From Oceanisphaera psychrotolerans (GTDB lineage Bacteria > Pseudomonadota > Gammaproteobacteria > Enterobacterales > Aeromonadaceae), in contig NZ_MDKE01000016.1 in the NCBI RefSeq assembly GCF_001870485.1, positions 1-58,907 on the forward strand: a stretch of 58,907 nucleotides of DNA. The letters run 5' to 3'. Shown one piece after another: positions 50,386-58,907 of this stretch. The first letter of the stretch is position 1, and the number at the start of each line of letters is the position of its first letter. Both the position numbers and the translations under genes were made by a program. The notes below the pieces were generated by a model. It was not told the DNA's origin. It worked only from the letters and a program-made list of their open reading frames with translations, and did no database searches.

Positions 50386-50841
50386 TCAGGATGGTGACTG
50401 GTCGGCCTGCAGCTCCAGCTGGCTGAAAATGATCATCAGCTCTTCCCGGTTGCCCACCATGTCCGCCAGGGTGTAGCCCTCCATCACCTGCAGAAAGGCT
50501 TCCATCGCCAGCTTGAGCGCATCCCTCAACCGACAGGCCGGCACCAGATGGCAGGCGGGGCTGCCACAGTCGATGCCATTCAGATTATTTTCCAGCGCGC
50601 GAATGACCTGTCCGATGTTGATATCACTCGGCGTTTGGGCCAGCCGAATACCCCCGTTCTTGCCGCGCACCGCATGAATATAACCTTCCCGCGCCAGCTG
50701 ATTCACCACCTTGACCAGATGATTGCGCGATATATCGTACAGTCTCGACACCTGGGCCACACTGGTCAGCTCCCGCTCGGGCAGGGTGGCCAGGTACATC
50801 AGGGTTCTCAGGCCGAAATCGGTATAGGTGGTCAGCTTCAT
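50386..50841 (-). CDS. nsrR: Nitric-oxide-sensing repressor NsrR (Rrf2 family)
   Basis: NsrR is an iron-sulfur repressor that releases DNA when its cluster reacts with NO, switching on hmp, nnrS-type and other NO-defence genes. The 151-residue protein has the winged-helix VSRLYDISRNHLVKVVNQLA and HAVRGKNGGIRLA, and the three cluster cysteines in CGSPACHLVPAC (near residues 92-103), spaced as in E. coli NsrR and not as in IscR. ATG at 50841 (MKLTTYTDFGLR) matches NsrR; the longer frame adds 15 unconserved residues. A palindrome lies upstream. Confidence 0.93.
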   Translation of the reverse strand: MKLTTYTDFGLRTLMYLATLPERELTSVAQVSRLYDISRNHLVKVVNQLAREGYIHAVRGKNGGIRLAQTPSDINIGQVIRALENNLNGIDCGSPACHLVPACRLRDALKLAMEAFLQVMEGYTLADMVGNREELMIIFSQLELQADQSPS

Positions 50842-50862
50842 GCTGCGGATATCCTGAACAGG

Positions 50863-50889
50863 AATGAATATACATACATGATACACATT
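50863..50889. promoter_or_regulatory. Imperfect palindrome upstream of nsrR
   Basis: AATGAATAT (50863-50871) and ATACACATT (50881-50889) are symmetric arms (AATGNNTAT on the opposite strand) around a 9-nt centre, about 22 bp before the nsrR start. It may be an autoregulatory site. The match to the known NsrR consensus is weak. Confidence 0.35.
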
Positions 50890-50928
50890 AGCGGCTCAAG
50901 GTGACATTAAATGTCGGAGATCTGCGGC

Positions 50929-50966
50929 GAGCCATACCGACGGAGAGAAACACCTCGGTTCGGCTC
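50929..50966. other. Hairpin downstream of motX
   Basis: GAGCC-AT-ACCGA (50929-50940) pairs with TCGGT-TC-GGCTC (50955-50966), with a symmetric 2-nt internal loop and a 14-nt apical loop. It follows the motX stop on the minus strand and may terminate that transcript, though no T tract is present. Confidence 0.4.
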
Positions 50967-50993
50967 ACAGATTCAGAGCTTCGGATCACCGAT

Positions 50994-51644
50994 TCAGAAC
51001 AATAGCCGGTGATTCAGCTCCGTGACCCTGTGTGCCGGCATTCGGGCCGCCAGCGCCGCACTCAGGCGCTGCGCTTCCCGGTGCTGGTTCGGGTCCGAGA
51101 GCACCATCTGCTTCAGCCACAGGTAAGCCTGGGGATAATCGAGCGGACTGCCGGCTCCTTCAAGCAACCAGCGGGCCCAGATAAACTGTGCCTTCTCCAG
51201 CCCCAGGCTGGCGGCTTCCTGCATCAGGGGGGCGGCTCTTTCCCGGTTTTGCTGTACCAGGGTTCCCTTGTAATAGTAACGACCCAGCTGTTCCAGTGCC
51301 GCCGGCAGGCCCTGTTCCGCCGCCTTCCACATCATCGCCACTCCCCGGCGTGATTGCCGGGGCACGCAGACGCCCCAGGCGAGCATATCACCCCACAGAA
51401 ACTGATAGGAAGGCAGGCGCAACACCTCTGCCCGGGCTTCGATATCCTGTATCAGCTGACAATGATCCTGATCGCGCACCCGTTGCAGGTGGCGATTGGC
51501 ATTGATCCACTCGATCAACTCATCTTCTTCATACAGCGGCACCGCCCGCAGCTCGGCCAGATTCGGCTCCGGGGTGGCAATCTCTTCCTCAGCCAGTATC
51601 GGCAGACTTAGGCACCACAGTAACAACCCGAACAGACTTTTCAT
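50994..51644 (-). CDS. motX: Sodium-driven flagellar motor protein MotX
   Basis: MotX, with MotY, forms the T ring that holds the PomAB stator in Na+-driven polar flagella. The 216-residue protein has a signal peptide (MKSLFGLLLWCLSLPILA), then VRDQDHCQLIQDIEARAEVL and YQFLWGDMLAWGVCV, which are diagnostic of Vibrio MotX, and Sel1-like repeats (GLPAALEQLGRYYYKGTLVQQ in part). ATG at 51644 starts the signal peptide; a longer frame adds ten residues. No other flagellar gene is nearby, as is usual for motX. Confidence 0.9.
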   Translation of the reverse strand: MKSLFGLLLWCLSLPILAEEEIATPEPNLAELRAVPLYEEDELIEWINANRHLQRVRDQDHCQLIQDIEARAEVLRLPSYQFLWGDMLAWGVCVPRQSRRGVAMMWKAAEQGLPAALEQLGRYYYKGTLVQQNRERAAPLMQEAASLGLEKAQFIWARWLLEGAGSPLDYPQAYLWLKQMVLSDPNQHREAQRLSAALAARMPAHRVTELNHRLLF

Positions 51645-51698
51645 CGATGCTCCTCCTGAACAGGGTATCGGCACGGGCGCCCAAAGATTAAGAGCGGG

Positions 51699-52499
51699 TT
51701 ATTCGCCGGCCTTGACCTGTCGCCAGTAGCCGTCGAGTTCGTCCAGACTGCAATCCCGACTGTCTTTGCCATCGGCCTGCAGCGCCTGCTCGACCCCGCG
51801 ATAACGACGCTCAAACTTGTCGTTGGCCCGGCGCAGTACCGTTTCCGGATCCAGCTTCAGATGCCGCACCAGGTTGACGCAGGCGAACAGCAGATCGCCC
51901 AGCTCATCCGCCACCCGCTCCGGATCCTGTTCGGGCCGATTCAGCTCAGCCATGACTTCATCCAGCTCTTCGTGGATCTTGTCCACCACCGGCGGCAACT
52001 CGCGCCAGTCGAAGCCGACCGCTGAGCAACGTTTCTGAATCTTGTTGGCCCGACTCAGGGCCGGCAGGTTACGGGGAATATCGTCCAGCGCACTGGTGGC
52101 GGTGGCATCTCTGGTGCGCCGCTCTTCCGCCTTGGTCTGCTCCCAGTTGGCCTTGATCTGCTCTTCGCTGTCCAGCTCGGCATTACCGAATACATGAGGA
52201 TGACGCCGCACCAGTTTATGGCTGATGGCCTGCACCACGTCCCCGAAACTGAACAGAGACTGCTCTTCCCCCAGCCGGGAATAAAACACCACCTGGAACA
52301 GCAGGTCACCCAGCTCGCCCGGCAGTTCGGCAATATCCCCGCGCTCTATGGTATCGGCCACTTCATAGGCTTCTTCCAGGGTGTGGGGCACTATGCTGGC
52401 GAAGTCCTGCTTCAGATCCCAGGGACAGCCGTTCTCCGGATCCCGCAGCGCCGCCATGATCGCCAGCAGATCACCGAGTGAATAGTTATAGTGCTCCAT
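51699..52499 (-). CDS. mazG: Nucleoside triphosphate pyrophosphohydrolase MazG
   Basis: MazG hydrolyses nucleoside triphosphates to monophosphates and pyrophosphate, and in E. coli it lowers ppGpp and limits MazEF toxicity. The 266-residue protein has two MazG domains: CPWDLKQDFASIVPHTLEEAYE with ELPGELGDLLFQVVFYS, and EELDEVMAEL with VADELGDLLFACVNL. The ExxED/EXXD metal motifs are present in both. It follows relA by 11 nt; mazEF, found between them in E. coli, is absent. Confidence 0.96.
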   Translation of the reverse strand: MEHYNYSLGDLLAIMAALRDPENGCPWDLKQDFASIVPHTLEEAYEVADTIERGDIAELPGELGDLLFQVVFYSRLGEEQSLFSFGDVVQAISHKLVRRHPHVFGNAELDSEEQIKANWEQTKAEERRTRDATATSALDDIPRNLPALSRANKIQKRCSAVGFDWRELPPVVDKIHEELDEVMAELNRPEQDPERVADELGDLLFACVNLVRHLKLDPETVLRRANDKFERRYRGVEQALQADGKDSRDCSLDELDGYWRQVKAGE

Positions 52500-52510
52500 C
52501 TATGCTCCCG

Positions 52511-54724
52511 TTACAGCCTTTTGGCTTCCAGTATGTCCGGTAACTGGCTAATCTTGGCCAGGGTCCGACTCAGAATGTCGATATTGTATACTTCCAGCTC
52601 CATGTCGATGGTCGCCGTCTGTTGTTTGCGATTGGAGCGGCTGTTGACCCCCATCACATTGATTTTTTCGTTGGCGAGAATAGTGGTGATATCCCGCAAC
52701 AGGCCCGAACGATCGTTGGCGATGACGCGCAGCGTGAGATTGTAACCGCCGGAATAGTTTTCGCCCCATACCGCATCCACCATCCGCTCCGGGTGATGGC
52801 TGGTCAGCTCCTTCAGCTGTTCACAGTCGGAGCGGTGAATGGAAATACCCCGCCCCTGGGTGATAAAACCGACGATCTCGTCGCCGGGTATCGGCTGACA
52901 GCAGCGGGCGGTGCTGGTCATCAGATTGCCCACTCCCTGCACCACTATGTGGCCCTGCCCCTTGGTATCGGGGGTCTTTTTCGCCGCTTTCAGCTCCAGC
53001 TGACGCAACACGGCCTCATCCTGTTCGGCACTGGTGGGCTTCTTGTGCTGTCCCTGCAGGTAGTTGAGCAGCTGGTTGATACGCAGATCGCCGCCGCCGA
53101 TACCGGCCAGCAAGTCGTCAAGATGGGTGACGTTGAACCGTTCCAGCGCGGCCTTGTCGATCTGGGAAAACGTCAGTCCCAGTCGAACCAGTTCTTTATC
53201 CAGTACTTCCCGCCCCGCGAGGATGTTCTTGTCCCGGTCCTGCTTCTTGAACCAGGTCGCCACCTTGGAGCGAGCACGACTGGTGCGCAGAAAACCCTGA
53301 TTGGGGTTCATCCAGTCCCGGCTGGGATTGGGTTGCTTCTGGGTGATGATCTCCACCTGATCGCCGGTTTGCAGCTGATAGGTGAAAGGCACGATGCGGC
53401 CGTCGATCTTGGCGCCGATACAGCGATGTCCGATCTGGCTATGAATGTAATAGGCAAAATCGAGTGGCGTCGCTCCCAGCGGCATGTCGACCACTTCACC
53501 CTTGGGGGTAAAGACATAGACCCGGTCTTCAAACACCTGGCTGCGCAGCTCGTCCACCAGAGAGCCGCTTTCGGCCATGTCTTCCTGCCAGGCCAGCAGC
53601 TTTCTGAGCCAGGCAATCTTGTCTTCGAAGCCGCTCTGCTTGGTGGCGCCGGCGCCTTCCTTGTACTTCCAGTGAGCCGCCACCCCGAGCTCCGCATCCT
53701 GGTGCATCTGATCGGTACGGATCTGGATTTCGACCGTCTTGCCCTCGGGGCCGATCACCACGGTGTGGATGGACTGATAGCCGTTGGGCTTGGGATTGGC
53801 GACATAATCGTCGAATTCGCGGGGGATATGCCGCCATTGGGTGTGCACCACCCCCAGGGCGGCGTAACAGTCCTGCAGGTGCCGGGTAACGACCCGTACC
53901 GCCCGCACGTCGAACAGCTCGTCAAAGTCCAGGCTCTTCTTCTGCATCTTGCGCCAGATGCTGTAGATATGTTTGGGCCGGCCATAGACCTCTGCCTCGA
54001 TATCGGACTCGGCCAGCGACCGACTCAGCCCGGCAACAAAATCGTCGATATAGGCTTCCCGCGCCAGCCGTTTCTCGTCCAGTAGTCGGGCGATGCGCTT
54101 GTAGGTCTCCGGGTGCAGATAACGGAACGACAGATCCTCCAGCTCCCATTTGAGCTGGCCGATACCCAGCCGGTTGGCCAGCGGCGCGTAGATATTGGCG
54201 ATTTCCTTGGCCACCAGTACCCGGGTTTCTTCGTCGGCGTTTTTGACCTCGCGCAGGCAGGTGATACGCTCGGCCAGCTTGACTACCACGGCCCGCACAT
54301 CTTCGACCATCGCCAGCAGCATGCGACGAACCCGGTCGACCTGCACTTCCGAGCTTTGGTCGCTGTGCACATGCTGCAACGAACGAATAGCCTCCATATC
54401 GGCCACCCCTTGCAGCAGGCGCGCAATATTGTCACCAAAGTCTTCCCGTACCCGCTCCGGATCCAGGTAGCCGGTTTCGAGGAAGGGGTACAGCAGTGCC
54501 GCCTCCAGGGTATCCAGATCCATGCTCAGGGTCAGCAGGATCCCGACCATCTCCACCCCTTGGGCCTGCAAACGATGTTCCGCCTCCACCGGGGCCTTCA
54601 GCCCCGAACAATACTCATAGGCCGCCTTCAGCCGCTCCTGCCCCTGCCGATCGAGTGGCAGGCTCGAGCTCCATTCAGCCAGGCTGAAGCTTTCTTTTAG
54701 ATGAGTATTGCGCACTGAAACCAT
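52511..54724 (-). CDS. relA: (p)ppGpp synthetase RelA
   Basis: RelA makes (p)ppGpp on starved ribosomes carrying uncharged tRNA. The 737-residue protein (E. coli 744) has an inactive HD-like region (the intact HD hydrolase motif of SpoT is not seen), the synthetase domain (EVYGRPKHIYSIWRKMQKK, and NPKPNGYQSIHTVVIG), a TGS domain (RVYVFTPKGEVVDMPLGATP), a zinc-finger region with CCQPIPGDEI, and a C-terminal ACT domain. The acidic ELFD motif marks it as RelA. It lies between rlmD and mazG, as in E. coli. Confidence 0.97.
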   Translation of the reverse strand: MVSVRNTHLKESFSLAEWSSSLPLDRQGQERLKAAYEYCSGLKAPVEAEHRLQAQGVEMVGILLTLSMDLDTLEAALLYPFLETGYLDPERVREDFGDNIARLLQGVADMEAIRSLQHVHSDQSSEVQVDRVRRMLLAMVEDVRAVVVKLAERITCLREVKNADEETRVLVAKEIANIYAPLANRLGIGQLKWELEDLSFRYLHPETYKRIARLLDEKRLAREAYIDDFVAGLSRSLAESDIEAEVYGRPKHIYSIWRKMQKKSLDFDELFDVRAVRVVTRHLQDCYAALGVVHTQWRHIPREFDDYVANPKPNGYQSIHTVVIGPEGKTVEIQIRTDQMHQDAELGVAAHWKYKEGAGATKQSGFEDKIAWLRKLLAWQEDMAESGSLVDELRSQVFEDRVYVFTPKGEVVDMPLGATPLDFAYYIHSQIGHRCIGAKIDGRIVPFTYQLQTGDQVEIITQKQPNPSRDWMNPNQGFLRTSRARSKVATWFKKQDRDKNILAGREVLDKELVRLGLTFSQIDKAALERFNVTHLDDLLAGIGGGDLRINQLLNYLQGQHKKPTSAEQDEAVLRQLELKAAKKTPDTKGQGHIVVQGVGNLMTSTARCCQPIPGDEIVGFITQGRGISIHRSDCEQLKELTSHHPERMVDAVWGENYSGGYNLTLRVIANDRSGLLRDITTILANEKINVMGVNSRSNRKQQTATIDMELEVYNIDILSRTLAKISQLPDILEAKRL

Positions 54725-54733
54725 AAAGATCCC

Positions 54734-56050
54734 TTAAATGAGTTCAAACAAGGCCATCGCTTCGCAATGCACCGTATGGGGGAACATATCAATCAGGCCG
54801 AGGCGGCTAAGCCGATAGCCCGCCGCCAGCAGAGCCTGGCTGTCCCTGGCCAGGGTCACCGGATTGCAGGAAACATACAGCAGTCGCTCGGGCGAGAGTT
54901 GCCGCAGATAGGGAATCACCTGCTCGGCCCCGGCCCGGCCCGGATCGAGAATAACCCGCTCGAACCTTTCCTGTGCCCAGGGCTCACGGGTAAAGTCGGC
55001 GGCCAGATCGGCACGATAAAACCGGGCCAGTGGCACGGCATTATCTTCCGCATTGCCCCGCGCCTGCTCCACCATTTCCATCACCCCTTCCACCCCGGTC
55101 ACCGGATGCCCGGCGGCGGCCAGCGGTAACGAGAAGTTGCCGACACCACAAAACAGGTCCAGCACCGGCTGGCCGGGGTCGGCCGCCAGCCAGTCCTGCG
55201 CCTGACGCACCATGCGCTCATTCAGCAAGCCGTTGATCTGGATGAAGTCGCCGGGCGTAAACGACAGCTTGATATTATCTGTCTGATAGTAAAGTGAAAA
55301 AGGAACATGTAAAGGGCGTCTTGCGCTATCGTCCTGCAAAAACAGCGCCAGACCCCGCGTCTGGGCGAAGGTCAGCAACTGCTCCAGATCCCGGGCCGGC
55401 AGCGTGCCGCCGTGACGCAGCAGCAACGCCACCCCTTCGGCCGCATCATACAGCTCGATATGCCCGAGCTGTTTCACCGCCTGCAGCCGATTCAGCAACT
55501 GACGCAAAGGCGCTATCAACGCCGACAAAACCGGGCGCAACACCCCGCAGTGTTCGATTTCGACCAGATCATGGGACTGGCCCCGCCGAAAGCCCAGCGA
55601 TACCCCCTTGCCCTGACGACGAATCGCCAGCCGGGCCACCCGCCGGTATCCCTGATGCCCGGCATCATGCAGCCATTCCGGCTCGGGCAGTTCGTCGATG
55701 CCATGGCGGGAAAACAACTGGGCCACGCTGCGGGCCTTGAGCTCGCGCTGGCTGGTCACCGGCATATGCTGCAGCGAGCAGCCGCCGCAGTCGGTACTGT
55801 AGGCACAAAAGGGTTTCAGCCGCTCGGCCGAAGGCTTGAGCACCTTGAGCAGGCTGGCGGTTCGGTACTTGTTGTTCTGCACCATCAGCCGTACCCGCAC
55901 CAGCTCTCCCTTGAGCGCGCCGGGAACAAACAGTGGCTTGCCCTGATACCGGGCCAGGCCTACACCATGAGCATTCAGCTCGACAATGGTCACCTCCAGC
56001 GGCGGCTGTGCCTGAGCTTTGGGCTTGTTTTCCTTGAAGAACTGAACCAT
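54734..56050 (-). CDS. rlmD: 23S rRNA (uracil(1939)-C5)-methyltransferase RlmD
   Basis: RlmD methylates U1939 of 23S rRNA with SAM. The product of about 438 residues has an N-terminal TRAM domain, the 4Fe-4S cluster cysteines in FCAYSTDCGGC and EHCGVLRP, the SAM site VLDLFCGVGNFSLPLA, and the catalytic Cys in LLYVSCNPVTLARD. ATG at 56050 (MVQFFKENKP) is chosen by length match to E. coli RlmD (433); the frame stays open for 63 more codons upstream without conservation. It precedes relA by 9 nt and diverges from barA. Confidence 0.95.
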   Translation of the reverse strand: MVQFFKENKPKAQAQPPLEVTIVELNAHGVGLARYQGKPLFVPGALKGELVRVRLMVQNNKYRTASLLKVLKPSAERLKPFCAYSTDCGGCSLQHMPVTSQRELKARSVAQLFSRHGIDELPEPEWLHDAGHQGYRRVARLAIRRQGKGVSLGFRRGQSHDLVEIEHCGVLRPVLSALIAPLRQLLNRLQAVKQLGHIELYDAAEGVALLLRHGGTLPARDLEQLLTFAQTRGLALFLQDDSARRPLHVPFSLYYQTDNIKLSFTPGDFIQINGLLNERMVRQAQDWLAADPGQPVLDLFCGVGNFSLPLAAAGHPVTGVEGVMEMVEQARGNAEDNAVPLARFYRADLAADFTREPWAQERFERVILDPGRAGAEQVIPYLRQLSPERLLYVSCNPVTLARDSQALLAAGYRLSRLGLIDMFPHTVHCEAMALFELI

Positions 56051-56131
56051 AAAACGTGGAGCCCTCGAACCGGCTATGTCATCATAAGCATCTGTTGATT
56101 TGATGCGCGCATTGTCCCACATAAGCCCACT

Positions 56132-58826
56132 ATGACCAAATACGGCCTGCGAGCCCGGATACTGGCTTACACCATAATCCCGACCCTGATCATCGGCATC
56201 CTGCTGGCCGGTTATTTTTCCGTAAGCCGTTATCAGCAACTGGAAGAATCACTGATCCGCCAGGGAGTCAATGTAATAGAGCCCCTGGCCCTGGCCAGTG
56301 AACTGGCCCTGACCAGCCGCAATCGGGAAGCGCTCAATCGCCTGCTCAGCAATATTCATCGCAACAACAGCCCGCTGGTCAAATCCATCGCCCTGTTCGA
56401 CGTGGAAGGCCGGCTACTGGTCACGTCCAACTACCATCGCGATTTCGATACCATGCGCCTGCCGGAAAATATGCCCATTCCCCGGATCACGCTGGTGGAA
56501 ACCGGCACGGACGGCATTATTCTGCGCAGCCCCGTGGTCACCGATGGCACCCATATGGACAGCGCCTGGGAAGAAGTCTCGGCCACTCCCATCGGCTATA
56601 TTGCCATGCAGCTGACCAATGACTCGGCGATGCTGATACATTATCAGGACAGCTTCTTTGCCGGACTGATCGTTCTGCTCGGCGTCAGCCTCAGCGCCCT
56701 GTTCGGGATCAGGTTGATCAAGGGCGTATCCCAGCCGATCACCGACATGGTCAGCGCCGTGTACAAGATCCGTGAAGGCAGACTCGACACCCGGGTGAAC
56801 GGTGAATTCACCGGCGAAATGGAGATGCTCAAGAACGGCATCAACGCCATGGCCAAGTCGCTGTCCGAATACCACGACGAAATGCAGCAGAATATCGATC
56901 AGGCCACCTCGGATCTACGCGAAACCCTGGAGCAGATCGAAATCCAGAATATCGAGCTGGATATGGCCAAGAAACGGGCCCAGGAAGCGGCCCGGGTCAA
57001 GACCGAGTTTCTGGCCAACATGTCTCACGAACTGCGTACGCCGCTGAACGGGGTCATCGGCTTTGCTCGTCAGCTGCAAAAAACCCGGCTCACCTCCAAT
57101 CAGCTCGACTACCTCAAGACCATCGAAAAATCGGCACAGAACCTGCTCGGCATCATCAACGACATTCTGGACTTCTCCAAGCTGGAAGCCGGCAAGCTGA
57201 AGATGGAACAGATCCCCTTTTCGCTGCGCGATACGTTACAGGAAGTGATGACCCTGCTGGCGCCCAGTGCCCACGACAAGGGGCTGGAGCTGTCGCTGCG
57301 AGTGGATGCGGCGGTCCATGACTCCATGATCGGCGACCCGCTGCGACTGCAGCAGGTACTGACCAATCTGGTCGGCAATGCCATCAAGTTTACCGAGCAA
57401 GGCAACGTGGATGTACGGGTCGACGCTCGCCCCGCCGCTCAGCCGGACAAGACCGCCCTGCGCATTCATGTGCAGGATACCGGCATCGGCATCTCCGACA
57501 GCCAGCGCCGCCAGCTGTTCCAGGCCTTCAATCAGGCCGACTCCAGCATCTCCCGCCGCTATGGCGGTACCGGCCTGGGCCTGGTGATCACCCAGAAACT
57601 GGTGCATCAGATGGCCGGCGATATCGAACTCTATTCCGAGCTGGGCTCGGGCTCGGTGTTCAGCTTTACCCTCGAGCTGAACCGGGCTTCACTGCCCCTG
57701 GCCGAGCCATTACCGCTGAACGAGCTCCACGACAAGACGGTGCTCTATCTGGAAGAAGACAACTTCAGCCGCCGCGCCACCACCGCCCTGTTGCGGGAGT
57801 GGGGCGTGCAGGTGCTGCACGAACTATCCGGGGGTCGCCGTCGACTATGCCCTGCTGGGCTTTGGCCCCAATACCCTGCCCAGCGAGATGGAGCAGGGTA
57901 TCCGCCGACAAAAAGAACATGACAACAAGGTGGTGGTACTGCTCAGCTCCACCGATCCGACTCTGGTCGACACCCTGATCAACTGCGGGGCCGATCTGTG
58001 TCTGAGCAAGCCGGTGCATTACCAGAAGCTGGCTCACGGACTGATAGGACAGGATCTGGCCGAACCCGAAGCCTTGTTGCAAATCACCCTCGCCCCCCCC
58101 TCGACCAGACAAAGCCTGCGGGTACTGGCGGTCGACGATAACCCGGCCAACCTTAAACTGATCAGCGCCATGCTGAGCGAACAGGTCAGCCAGGTAGAAA
58201 CCTGCTCCAACGGCCAGGAAGCGCTCAACCTGGCGACGGTCAACCGCTACGACATCATCTTCATGGATATTCAGATGCCGTTGATGGACGGCATTCAGGC
58301 GACACGGGAAATTCGCTCCCAGAACGGTCCCAACGCCAGCACCCCCATCGTGGCGGTGACGGCCCATGCCATCGCGGGCGAACGGGATCGCCTGATGCAT
58401 CAGGGCATGGACGATTACCTGGCCAAACCCATCGATGAAGGCATTCTCGCCCGCATTATCGAACGCTTCGCCCACCGCCCGGCACCAACGGGTCAGATCG
58501 ATTGGTCGCTGGCGGTGAAACAGGCCGGAGGAAAGGATCCACTGGCCAGGGAAATGCTGAGTCTGCTGTTGCAGAGCTTCGATGAATTTGCCCCCTTGCT
58601 GGGAGCCGCCCTGTCCGGTGAGCTGGATGAGCAACGACTCTACCCGGCACTACACAAGCTGCATGGTGGCACCGCCTATTGCGGCGTGCCCCAGCTACAG
58701 GCGCTGGTGGCGCAGCTGGAAAAGGCCCTGCTGGCCAAACAGGGGGTCGACGAGCTGGAGCCCGAACTGCTGGAGCTGGAAGAACGAATGGGCCAGGTAC
58801 GGGAAGAGGCGAAGCTGTATCTGTAA
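56132..58826 (+). CDS. barA: Hybrid sensor histidine kinase BarA, reading frame broken
   Basis: BarA is the tripartite sensor that phosphorylates UvrY/GacA and controls the Csr system. The full product is about 897 residues: two membrane helices flanking a periplasmic domain, HAMP (near 200-250), the kinase core with the phospho-His in ANMSHELRTPLNGVIGF and the ATP site GGTGLGLVI, a degenerate receiver, a receiver with the phospho-Asp in IIFMDIQMPLMDG, and a C-terminal HPt with LHKLHGGTAYCG. The frame breaks at a G5 run (57830-57834); removing one G joins VLHELSG to VAVDYALLGFGP. A read error is likely. It diverges from rlmD, as in E. coli. Confidence 0.94.
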
Positions 58827-58845
58827 CTGCGGGGATTAAAGACTG

Positions 58846-58907
58846 GGGATTAGGGATTAGGGATTAGGGATTAGGGATTAGGGATTAGGGATTAGGGATT
58901 AGGGATT
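58846..58907. repeat. GGGATTA tandem array, cut by window end
   Basis: Eight perfect copies of the 7-bp unit GGGATTA run from 58846 to 58901, and a ninth is cut off after six bases at 58907. The array begins 20 bp after the barA stop and is preceded by CGGGGATTAAAGACTGG, which resembles the GGGACTG units at 15548. The four or more G-runs could form a G-quadruplex. True length is unknown. Confidence 0.9.

Noticed and set aside
57830-57834. Phase-variable G tract in barA
   Set aside because: A run of five Gs is too short for typical phase variation, and comparable indels occur at non-repetitive sites elsewhere in the window.
58846-58907. CRISPR array at the right end
   Set aside because: The unit is only 7 bp and perfectly tandem without spacers, and no cas genes are present.

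Overview
This 58.9 kb window reads as a core-chromosome segment of a gammaproteobacterium. Gene content and order (rnr-rlmB near rpsF-rpsR-rplI; ribF-ileS-lspA-fkpB-ispH; rpsP-rimM-trmD-rplS; barA/rlmD-relA-mazG; rppH-ptsP-lgt-thyA) match enteric, Vibrio and Aeromonas chromosomes. Proteins resemble E. coli and Vibrio orthologues throughout, GC is moderately high, and MotX and HlyU homologues point to an aquatic, polar-flagellated, salt-tolerant organism. My best guess is an Aeromonadales genus such as Oceanimonas, Zobellella or Oceanisphaera; this is inference. I found no insertion sequence, prophage, CRISPR array, tRNA or rRNA.

Layout. 0.1-6.7 kb: nnrS behind an FNR-like promoter, clpB with a heat-shock promoter, pgeF-rluD, and bamD. 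6.8-13.1 kb: a minus-strand run of an oxidoreductase, a two-domain M16 peptidase, gshA and a cobalamin-type binding protein. 13.2-20.8 kb: a small membrane ORF, fpr, the S6/S18/L9 ribosomal operon (no priB), an EamA transporter, elaA, rlmB, rnr and luxS. 20.9-22.9 kb: nadE-glnB. 23.0-27.9 kb: a type IV pilus minor-pilin locus (fimT, pilW, a PilX-like protein, a very large PilV-like protein, and divergent pilE). 28.0-35.7 kb: ispH, fkpB, lspA, ileS, ribF, murJ and rpsT. 35.9-38.4 kb: hlyU-like, nhaR and nhaA. 38.6-44.5 kb: thyA, lgt, ptsP, rppH, a 674-bp intergenic region with DnaA boxes and GATC sites, and mutH. 44.5-50.4 kb: rplS, trmD, rimM, rpsP, ffh, ypjD and corB. 50.4-58.9 kb: nsrR, motX, mazG, relA, rlmD, barA and a GGGATTA tandem array cut by the window edge.

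Functional themes. NnrS and NsrR, both nitric-oxide-response proteins, lie about 50 kb apart. PII (glnB) sits directly behind glutamine-dependent NAD synthetase. RelA, MazG and BarA form a stress and signalling block. The pilus locus has no PilY1 gene next to it, but carries a 690-residue prepilin that may serve at the pilus tip.

Ten genes (M16 peptidase, fpr, EamA transporter, PilX-like, pilW, lspA, ileS, ptsP, trmD, barA) carry eleven reading-frame breaks, most of them at short homopolymers. Three of these genes are normally essential and the flanking protein sequence is fully conserved, so I read the breaks as sequencing or assembly errors. Such genes are annotated across their full extent and flagged. 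Short degenerate heptad repeats (GGGACTG, GGGATTG, GGGATTA) recur in several intergenic gaps.
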